Shown one piece after another: positions 56,001-61,140 of a stretch of 64,000 nt of DNA (its first letter is position 1; each line of letters starts with the position of its first letter). A program made the translations under genes and the position numbers. Where the stretch lies: assembly GCA_013398055.1 (NCBI GenBank), contig VZRS01008360.1:124001-188000 (forward strand), read 5' to 3'. A model generated the notes under the pieces. It saw nothing but the letters and a program-made list of their open reading frames with translations, had not been told where the DNA came from and did no database searches. This DNA is from Ifrita kowaldi. Lineage: Eukaryota; Chordata; Aves; Passeriformes; Cinclosomatidae.

Positions 56001-57945
56001 CTCAGCGTGTTCAGATCAGCTGGGAAGTTATTCAAGAGAGAAATCCTCACACACAGCCCCCTCAAATTAGTGTTTTACTAAATTTAAATTTAGTACAGCA
56101 AGATTCAAATAGCATCTCCTTTTATGAAGGCAAAGTTCCAGACTTCGGTGAAAAAAAAGCTCGAGAGTTCCAACTAAAAGGTTTCCCCTTACATGAATCT
56201 GACAGGAGAAAAACAGTTTGGTTATTTTACACCATCTCTGAAGTTTGGGGGTTTTTTTGCTTCAAAACATGTCATTTCAATAACTAGAGACAAAACTCGA
56301 GCAAAATTACTTGTAAACAAAAGGACTATAACACAACTGATTCTCGTAATTGTATAAGAAATTATTTTAAAGGTATACAGCTGCTGAAACAGACTTTCAA
56401 GTACATTTACAATATTCACATTTTCATAGAGAGTTATACTGATGGGAAAGGCATAGCTAATGCCAACAGGGATATCAACATGGTATTATACTTGTGGAAG
56501 AGATTAACAGAACTTTTTTTTTTTTTAGAAGTTCGTTTATGTTCTACAAGAACTGGAACTGTCTTCACTGTTTCTGCCTTCCTCTGTACCTCTTCGAGTT
56601 CATGTATGTATGATGACAAGTAACCTGTTCCCTTACTCACTCCTACCCTCCCAATCAACACCTGTGATGTCAAAATGCTTTAGTTGCATATTTATTTCTA
56701 CCCTAAGCAGAGACAGATGCACTAAAAAAACCACAAACAAACAAACAAACAACAAAAAACCCCAAAACATTAAAGCAGAAGTGCATAGTCAAGGACAACC
56801 TTCAATGCTGTAACCATGGACCATCTCTTCCTGCTGCTTCACATAAATGAAATACCAATATCTACTACAGAACTTATTGAATAAGTTTCCAGTAAAGACC
56901 AGCAGTGGTACACTGGCCACCACCACTCCCCATTTTGTAACTTAATTAAAAATGATCCAAAGCCAGTTGTCATAGAAATGGTGTTGATTTTTTTTTTTAA
57001 GCCAGCCTTTAACAAGCTGTTGATTATGGAAAGCAGGAAATGTGATCCGAGGTGGCTGAAGGCTGGTAGCAAGGCACAGAAGAAAAGAATGCATAGACCT
57101 TTTGCTGCTTCAGCCTCTGGAGTCTCTGACCACAGCACTGATTTGATTTCATGGCTGCTCTGTACAGATAGCTGACATTACTAAATCCTACTCCAGTATC
57201 AACTTGTTAAATTTGAACCCAGACTCAGCATATCAATATACTAGGCCAGACTAACTGGAGTCAAGAGAAATATTTTGGGAGTTGTTTATTTTTAAATGAG
57301 CCGCAATACACCACGATAATTAACTGGACTATGTAATTAAATGATTGCCATAGAATCTGTTACATTGGTCAGAAAGACTAATAACAAATACAATGGTATT
57401 TATCTATTTTATTCCAGTGAATCGCTGAACTGCTGTGAAGTCAACTATGGGTTTTGCTTGGTTTGGTGGGGGAAGCTTTTACATTTTTTGATAACATGTT
57501 TTATAGAATATTTACATGTTTACTGGTTTTACATAAAAACTGAAATGCGCCATTTGAGGACTGAAACGTTCTTGTACCTGGTGTTTGTGTCAATCCATTG
57601 CAAACACTGCTCCTGAGAACTGAAACAAACTATTGCCAGTCCAGTGTCCTAGGAGGCTTTCTGGAAATGTTAGCTAACAGTCTAATCCTGAACATGGATT
57701 AAAATACAGAATATCTTTCATATCAGCTGCCATTAAACACAAAGGCCAGCAGCACAAGTTGATGAGAAATGTACTTGAAGTGCATGACTCAACATTTTTT
57801 CACAACATACTTTCAAAATAACTGACACATTTTAAGTAGTCTGGATCTAATCTGTTTGTGTTTATTGTGGATTTTACTCCTCACTTTACAGTGTGATTTT
57901 GGGAAGAAGAATCACCAAACAATATATACATACATACATACATAC

Positions 57946-57980
<35 letters not shown>

Positions 57981-58195
57981 NNNNNNNNNNNNNNNNNNNN
58001 NNNNNNNNNNNNNNNNNNNNNNNNNNNNNNNNNNNNNNNNNNNNNNNNNNNNNNNNNNNNNNNNNNNNNNNNNNNNNNNNNNNNNNNNNNNNNNNNNNNN
58101 NNNNNNNNNNNNNNNNNNNNNNNNNNNNNNNNNNNNNNNNNNNNNNNNNNNNTACAGTGTGACTTTGGGGAGAAGAAACACCAAACAATATATAC

Positions 58196-58246
<51 letters not shown>

Positions 58247-60982
58247 GTGACTACCTGTGATCCACTGTGAGTTTTATAAAGCAGCTTAAGCATAAATCAC
58301 AGTTTCCCAAGAAGGAAAGAGCATTTTTCTTCAAACTCTAACCAAAAAACTCTAAAGAAGTCAGGAAGTGTAGAATCATCAGGCACTGCTCTAAAGGCAA
58401 CAAAAGACTGAAAATTCCAGGCTAACACCTCCAAGGTAACTGTCTTACTAGTTTAGAAAGGGACTGTCATAATTATAAGATCTTTGGCAAAACGCCCTTT
58501 GCTTAAACAAGCATGTTAGTTACATGGTAGTAGTGTCAAATCAATGAGAACGAGTTCTTAAAACAATTTTAGTAACCATCAATTGTTGCACTTTTATCAG
58601 TATCCATAACTAAAAATATTCAGATAATTTAAGTCCTCACAAAGTTATTTAAACAAGTCTTAAAATCCACCTTTCATGTGGCCTATGCTTTACTGACTGC
58701 CTTAAGAGTTAATAAGGGTAGACACCTCTACAGTTTAGCTGGACATTAATTTCATTACCAAAAAATATATATTTAATATAAGCCTTCTAGACCCAAGTAC
58801 TATAATTTGAACAGCAATGCTGTTGAGACAGGTATTAAGTTACTCTGTACCGCTCAGGCTGAAATAGAAGCTGGAAGGAGGGAAAAAAAGAGTGAGAGGA
58901 AACTCTGAAAATTCCTGTGGTTCAGGGTGTATACAGAAACAAATGGTATTTACAGTTTCTCTGCTCAAATACTACTTATCTTTAATTCTACATACAGCAA
59001 AGTGTTCTGTAAAATAAAGCCTATCTGAAATAAAACTAAAAGACCACTCATTTTTACCCATTTTATATGCAAACAACTTCAGTAATTACTATTAATTTAC
59101 TGAAAAGTTAAGTGTTTATAACTACAAAATTTAATCTGAAGTTTAAATGACTCCCATGTCTAGATCCCTAGACAAGAAAATCCCTCTGAGTTCATGTAAA
59201 CAGCAAACTACTGTTTAAAATATATTAAATACAGGTATTTCACTGTAACACCTATTCACCTGTGCTACTGTATGTACCATATTCTAAGAAACTAATCTAA
59301 AACCCAAATGTTACAGATAATTAAAGAATTAACTTCCTAATGGTGACAATTTGACACCATTAGGAAACTCTGAAATCACTGTGTTGAAGTCTTGGTTGCA
59401 AACTTTTATTATTTTCCAGCTAAATTTCAACTGTAAAATACCATCACGTTTTTCTATAAACCACAACACTCACCTTATTGGGCCTCCACAAAGTGCTAGA
59501 CATTTCCCTTTTAGAGGTTCCATTTCTTTTCCTAACACCAGTTGTTTTTCCTTCATTCCCAGCTTTGAACTGTATGTGCAACTGAGACGTCCTTGCACTA
59601 TGACATTTGTATTTAAGGCTGGATAAGCAGCAAGAAACTTTTTGACGTGATCCTTCCAAGGAAACACTTCTTTGCAAAATATGGTGAGTTTTGCTCATCT
59701 GTTCATTCGGTCTTCCTAGCTCATTTATATTAATCTGATATTCTGAATCTGTTTTTGAGGGCAGACATGCAGATGTGCTACGTTCCAGTTTTAAATGAGG
59801 GTATTTTGCACCAGAGTTCAGATTTAACTCTGGACTGCAAGAGCCATTAACTATTTCACTGCTTGATGCAAATGATCTTTGTGTAAGATGAACTGAAACA
59901 CGTGAGAAGCCATCAGGTACTTTTTCACAAGTTGCCTGCTGAGGACTACTCAAAATTTGACTTTTGTCCTGTAATGATGCATTCAAATAAAGCGGTCGGA
60001 TGTCTCTGACTTCGCCAGAAGAGCAAACTGTTTTAGACAGTCTAAGTCCATTGACTGCTGTTGAAAGGAATCCCTTGGAAATGGTTTGATCTTCTTTTTG
60101 TGCCAGCTCACTAGGAGAAATAATTAATTTATGAGATGTTTGATAGGTGCCTCTATGTGGTAGTTGACCTGAGCTTACTGGAGAAGCTGGAGGAGTACTG
60201 GAAGGGCTCCTAGGAAAAATAACCAGTGATGAACAACGTCGCAATGGAATTTTAGTTTTCTTCCTCACTGACAAAGCATCTTGGTCAAAAGTAGTATTAC
60301 TTCTATACAGCATTTCCTGAGATGAGTTGCTCCTGGAGGGATTACATTTGTTTGCAGTGCTTCTACATGAAGAGTCACCATACGCAACACTACTACAGAA
60401 AGTACTGTCATTTGTCCAAAGAGTGCCACTGCCACTGTCACTGATGACACTGTTACTATATGAACCTCCATCACTTGTGGTACTTGCACATGATCCGTAG
60501 TCACTGCCAGCACTGCTGAACGAGCCACTGTCACTTGCTGCAATGCTGCTGAGGCTGCCTCTGCCCAGAGCAGCATTGCTCAGAAAGCTATCATTAGATC
60601 GATGATCAGCCACAGTTCCAGCGCCACAACTCCCTTCGCTACCAATACCAATGAATGAAGTGTCTTCACCGGCAGCCACAGCATCACCAAACCGAGAACA
60701 TCCACTCTGCTTCCTAGACTGCAGGGAAATGTGCAGTGAACTGCTCTTTTTTATTTGCAGTGAAGAAATAGTTGTGTTTTTCTCTTGATTGATTACTTGT
60801 TGTACAGGTGCATAAGCAGCTTGTCTAGGAGTTAGTTTCACTTGTGTAATGCTAGGTGCAGAATTCTGCGATTTTTGGAAGTACATACAATTATTGCTAT
60901 CCAAAACATCTTCAGAGGTTTCTGATAATGGATCTGTGTTGCTTCTTGGGGTAGCAAAATGCAATCTTAACCGTCGTGCCAT
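28965..60982 (-). CDS. NEDD4: NEDD4 E3 ubiquitin-protein ligase, long isoform (25 coding exons)
   Basis: HECT-type E3 ligase that takes ubiquitin from an E2 onto its own cysteine and passes it to membrane and cytosolic substrates, mostly bound through PPxY motifs. I joined 25 exons by splice sites; all phases agree and give 1308 residues, against 1319 for the human long isoform. Order: unique Ser-rich N-terminus 1-503, C-terminal piece of the C2 domain about 504-560, WW1 (Trp604/Trp626), WW2 (Trp761/Trp783), WW3 (Trp836/Trp858), WW4 (Trp887/Trp909), HECT about 972-1308 with catalytic Cys1275 in the motif AHTCFN and the C-terminus GFDGVD. The first exon is an alternative one; exons for the N-terminal part of C2, used by the shorter canonical isoform, are not in the window and should lie beyond 64 kb. 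No frameshift or internal stop was seen. NEDD4L is the closest alternative, but the long first exon and the PRTG neighbour favour NEDD4. Confidence 0.96.
29145..29217 (-). CDS. NEDD4: NEDD4 exon 24 (HECT C-lobe, residues 1251-1275)
   Basis: 73-bp exon encoding SNGPQLFTVEQWGTPEKLPR then AHT and the first two bases (TG) of the catalytic cysteine codon. Acceptor TTCTCTGCAG, donor GTGAGT. Confidence 0.96.
31453..31549 (-). CDS. NEDD4: NEDD4 exon 23 (HECT C-lobe, residues 1219-1251)
   Basis: 97-bp exon encoding AVLMMDSEKRIRLLQFVTGT and SRVPMNGFAELYG. Acceptor ATCATTATAG (poor pyrimidine tract), donor GTGAGT. Confidence 0.96.
32161..32268 (-). CDS. NEDD4: NEDD4 exon 22 (HECT, residues 1183-1218)
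   Basis: 108-bp phase 0-0 exon found by homology between its neighbours: LLMCGLGDVDVADWKLHTKY, KNGYNINHQVIQWFWK. It contains the conserved VIQWFWK motif near the N-lobe/C-lobe hinge. Acceptor TATGTAG, donor GTATCA (weak). Confidence 0.95.
32362..32421 (-). CDS. NEDD4: NEDD4 exon 21 (HECT, residues 1163-1182)
   Basis: 60-bp phase 0-0 exon encoding GFFELIPQDLIKIFDENELE. Acceptor TTTTTTGTAG, donor GTAAGT. Confidence 0.96.
32990..33050 (-). CDS. NEDD4: NEDD4 exon 20 (HECT, residues 1142-1162)
   Basis: 61-bp exon encoding LVIQWRFVSRVQKQMTAFKE. Acceptor TTTTTTACAG, donor GTATAA (A-rich, no G at +5). Confidence 0.95.
33204..33277 (-). CDS. NEDD4: NEDD4 exon 19 (HECT, residues 1118-1142)
   Basis: 74-bp exon encoding THQHELKSGGSEIVVTNKNK and the start of RDYI. 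Acceptor TGCATTTAG, donor GTGAGT. The split codon CA|T gives His. Confidence 0.95.
34299..34394 (-). CDS. NEDD4: NEDD4 exon 18 (HECT, E2-binding region, residues 1086-1117)
   Basis: 96-bp phase 0-0 exon encoding DSEYYNSLRWILENDPTELD and LRFIVDEELFGQ. Acceptor TTTCTTAG, donor GTTAGT. Confidence 0.96.
34720..35262 (+). mobile_element. CR1 LINE, 3' end fragment, in NEDD4 intron 17
   Basis: Longer 5'-truncated CR1 copy, including the end of the ORF2 region (CAGCTCTGGGGCCCCCAGCA, GAGCATCTCTGCTCT, TCAGCCTGGAGAAGAGAAGG) and the 3' region (AAGTGTTCAAGGCCAGGTTG, AGCAACCTGGTCTAGTGAAA, CCATTCCATCATTCTACAG). Followed by an A-rich tract. Inserted antisense to NEDD4 between exons 17 and 18. Confidence 0.93.
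35812..35890. repeat. AT-rich low-complexity tract in NEDD4 intron 17
   Basis: Alternating TA and ATAT/AATTATAATT sequence just downstream of the exon 17 donor on the minus strand. Simple sequence only. Confidence 0.8.
35934..36004 (-). CDS. NEDD4: NEDD4 exon 17 (HECT, residues 1062-1085)
   Basis: 71-bp exon encoding FFIRPFYKMMLQKPITLHDM and ESV. The junction codon with exon 16 is G|CC, giving Ala where human has Gly. Acceptor TTCTTTAAAG, donor GTATGT. Confidence 0.95.
36103..36224 (-). CDS. NEDD4: NEDD4 exon 16 (HECT, residues 1021-1062)
   Basis: 122-bp exon encoding [20 protein letters not shown] and FKFIGRVAGMAVYHGKLLD. Acceptor CAACTTCAG, donor GTTAGT. Confidence 0.97.
36355..36390. repeat. 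Perfect 16-bp inverted repeat with 4-base loop, NEDD4 intron 15
   Basis: Left arm TCTTCTATTGAATATT (36355-36370), spacer CCAC, right arm AATATTCAATAGAAGA (36375-36390). The arms are exact reverse complements, so the intron RNA can form a 16-bp hairpin with loop GUGG. Confidence 0.95.
36793..37022 (-). CDS. NEDD4: NEDD4 exon 15 (HECT N-lobe, residues 945-1021)
   Basis: 230-bp exon, the start of the HECT domain: RADFLKARLWIEFDGEKGLD, then [20 protein letters not shown]. Acceptor CTCTTTTTTAG, donor GTAAGT. Nearly invariant against mammalian NEDD4. Confidence 0.97.
38290..38355 (-). CDS. NEDD4: NEDD4 exon 14 (WW4-HECT linker, residues 923-944)
   Basis: 66-bp phase 0-0 exon encoding AVPYSRDYKRKYEFFRKKLK, the basic helical linker just before HECT; in the family this linker helps hold the ligase autoinhibited. 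Acceptor CCCTCAAAG, donor GTTAGT. Confidence 0.95.
38864..38912 (+). repeat. Pyrimidine-rich tract in NEDD4 intron 13
   Basis: T-rich stretch with interspersed C and almost no purines on the plus strand, hence A/G-rich in the NEDD4 transcript. Simple sequence; not placed at a splice acceptor. Confidence 0.8.
39225..39283 (-). CDS. NEDD4: NEDD4 exon 13 (WW domain 4, second part, residues 903-922)
   Basis: 59-bp exon completing WW4 (TKRTQWEDPRL) and ending NVAITGP. Acceptor GTCTTGCAG, donor GTAAGC. Confidence 0.95.
39373..39427 (-). CDS. NEDD4: NEDD4 exon 12 (WW domain 4, first part, residues 885-903)
   Basis: 55-bp exon encoding PGWEERTHTDGRIFFINH plus one base of the next Asn codon. Acceptor CTTTTTACAG, donor GTATGT. 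Confidence 0.95.
39673..39750 (-). CDS. NEDD4: NEDD4 exon 11 (end of WW3, linker, residues 859-884)
   Basis: 78-bp phase 0-0 exon encoding EDPRLKISAHPRRKTSLD, then GPLP at the start of WW4. Acceptor TTTTCAAAG, donor GTAAGT. Confidence 0.94.
40634..40770 (-). mobile_element. tRNA-Ile-derived SINE with CR1-like tail (TguSINE1 type), in NEDD4 intron 10
   Basis: Read on the minus strand: a tRNA-Ile-like head with AGAGCATGGTGCTAATAAAG then CCAAGGTGTGGGGC, a B-box-like GTTCAATC, and GTATGGGCCA; then AAGAGTTGGACTCCATGATC, CTTGTGGGTCCCTTCCAACC and AATATTCTGTG, the CR1-related tail. Such tRNA-Ile/CR1 SINEs were described from the zebra finch genome. Same orientation as NEDD4. Not a functional tRNA gene: stems are degraded and the tail continues past the acceptor. 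Confidence 0.85.
40881..41087 (-). CDS. NEDD4: NEDD4 exon 10 (Gln/Ser linker and most of WW domain 3, residues 790-858)
   Basis: 207-bp phase 0-0 exon. A Gln- and Ser-rich linker is followed by WW3: LLPKGWEVRHAPNGRPFF and DHNTKTTTW. In human NEDD4, WW3 is the highest-affinity PPxY binder (known from the family). Acceptor TTTACCATAG, donor GTAATG. Confidence 0.95.
41520..41639 (-). CDS. NEDD4: NEDD4 exon 9 (WW domain 2, residues 750-789)
   Basis: 120-bp phase 0-0 exon holding WW2 entire: GLPPGWEERQDEKGRSYYID, second Trp in RTTTWIKP. Acceptor AATATTTAG, donor GTACTG. Symmetric phase means the domain can be skipped in frame. Confidence 0.95.
42234..42299 (-). CDS. NEDD4: NEDD4 exon 8 (linker before WW2, residues 728-749)
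   Basis: 66-bp phase 0-0 exon encoding NHSSRRSSLQTYRLEEQPA, comparable to the human NHSSRRGSLQAYTFEEQP. Acceptor CACTTCTTCAAG, donor GTAAGT. Its length, a multiple of three, would allow skipping without a frameshift. Confidence 0.9.
44079..44246 (-). CDS. NEDD4: NEDD4 exon 7 (linker, residues 672-727)
   Basis: 168-bp phase 0-0 exon. It encodes SWEIITEDEATMYSSQ and QTHLAEELSNRLT, both conserved in the WW1-WW2 linker of NEDD4. Acceptor CCTTTTAAAG, donor GTAAAT. Confidence 0.92.
44349..44466 (-). CDS. NEDD4: NEDD4 exon 6 (linker after WW1, residues 632-671)
   Basis: 118-bp exon encoding a linker with the conserved piece HRRQISEDTE, which matches the human RRQISEETE segment. Acceptor TGCCCCACCAG, donor GTAAAA (no G at +5, so somewhat weak). 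This is the most GC-rich of the internal exons. Confidence 0.92.
45025..45194 (-). CDS. NEDD4: NEDD4 exon 5 (WW domain 1, residues 576-632)
   Basis: 170-bp exon that contains all of WW1: PAGWEERQDILGRTYYVNH, ending RRTQWKRP, with Trp604 and Trp626. A short run of five Gln (residues 591-595) precedes the domain. Acceptor TGTCTCTCAG, donor GTATGT. Confidence 0.95.
45874..45976 (-). CDS. NEDD4: NEDD4 exon 4 (end of C2 and acidic linker, residues 541-575)
   Basis: 103-bp exon. It encodes the last C2 strand (HKSRVKGHLRLKMTYLP) and then an acidic linker rich in Glu. Acceptor TTCTGCAG, donor GTGGGA. Phase agrees with both neighbours. Confidence 0.95.
46319..46380 (-). CDS. NEDD4: NEDD4 exon 3 (C2 domain, residues 521-541)
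   Basis: 62-bp exon encoding TENPSMERPYTFKDFVLHPR and the first two bases of the next Ser codon. Acceptor TTATTCCAG, donor GTTAGT. Matches the C2 C-terminal region of vertebrate NEDD4. Confidence 0.95.
47189..47239 (-). CDS. NEDD4: NEDD4 exon 2 (C2 domain strand, residues 504-520)
   Basis: 51-bp phase 0-0 exon encoding TRDDFLGQVDIPLYQLP, a highly conserved C2-domain segment. The acceptor is TTTTCTGTAG; the donor is an unusual GTTTGT. It is the first exon shared by the long and the C2-containing isoforms, and it follows a 12.2-kb intron. Confidence 0.95.
56737..56752 (+). repeat. AAAC/CAAA microsatellite
   Basis: Short run of CAAA units followed by further A-rich sequence, in NEDD4 intron 1. 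Confidence 0.85.
57887..57980 (+). repeat. Microsatellite-bearing 94-bp unit, copy 1 (left of gap)
   Basis: TACAGTGTGATTTTGGGAAG, then ATCACCAAACAATATATA, a CATA run and a long TA run. Ends at the run of N. Nearly the same as the unit right of the gap. Confidence 0.9.
57981..58152. other. Assembly gap (172 N)
   Basis: Run of undetermined bases inside NEDD4 intron 1, flanked on both sides by near-identical 94-bp units. Open frames drawn across it are meaningless. Confidence 0.99.
58153..58246 (+). repeat. Microsatellite-bearing 94-bp unit, copy 2 (right of gap)
   Basis: TACAGTGTGACTTTGGGGAG, then ACACCAAACAATATATA, a CA run in place of the CATA run, and the same TA run. Same length as copy 1, with a few substitutions. 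Confidence 0.9.
59474..60982 (-). CDS. NEDD4: NEDD4 exon 1 (alternative first exon, residues 1-503)
   Basis: Single long coding exon starting at ATG 60982-60980 with a good context (A at -3, G at +4) and ending at donor GTGAGT (59473-59468). The start MARRLRLHFATPRSNT and the blocks LTPRQ, SSLVIFPRSPS, KGFLSTAVNGLRLSKT and EVRDIRPL match the human long-isoform exon. The encoded segment is rich in Ser, Gly and Thr and probably disordered. It replaces the N-terminal C2 strands of the canonical isoform, so this form should bind membranes differently (inference). Confidence 0.95.
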
Positions 60983-61140
60983 TTGTTCTCATTTCCACGC
61001 ATGTTAGCAAATGAAACCCACAAAGATCCTTCAGCAGAAAGGCTACAGGCAGCTGCGCAGAACCCAGAGCTCGTACATTGCAACAGTAAAAGCCCATAAA
61101 AGTTGCAGTCTTTGTCCTAATTTCTACAAGATACTAGCAT
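60983..61140 (-). promoter_or_regulatory. NEDD4: Probable 5' UTR of the NEDD4 long isoform, with an overlapping upstream ORF
   Basis: Sequence immediately upstream of the long-isoform ATG. It carries an upstream ATG at 61097 whose 61-codon frame runs past the NEDD4 start to 60912, plus a second ATG in that same frame 13 bases before the main ATG. No TATA box or clear CpG island is visible, and the transcription start is not determined. Confidence 0.4.

Larger units (their letters stand above)
47240..59473 (-). other. NEDD4: NEDD4 intron 1 (12.2 kb)
   Basis: Joins the alternative first exon to the first shared C2 exon. AT-rich, with no further NEDD4-like coding seen; in particular no exon for the N-terminal C2 strands. 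Contains an AT/CA microsatellite and assembly gap near 58 kb, an AAAC repeat at about 56737-56752, and a more GC-rich stretch at about 52.1-52.6 kb that I cannot identify. Confidence 0.8.

Noticed and set aside
57856..58293. Several open frames of Tyr-Ile repeats around 58 kb
   Set aside because: They are TATATA microsatellite translations running through the N gap.
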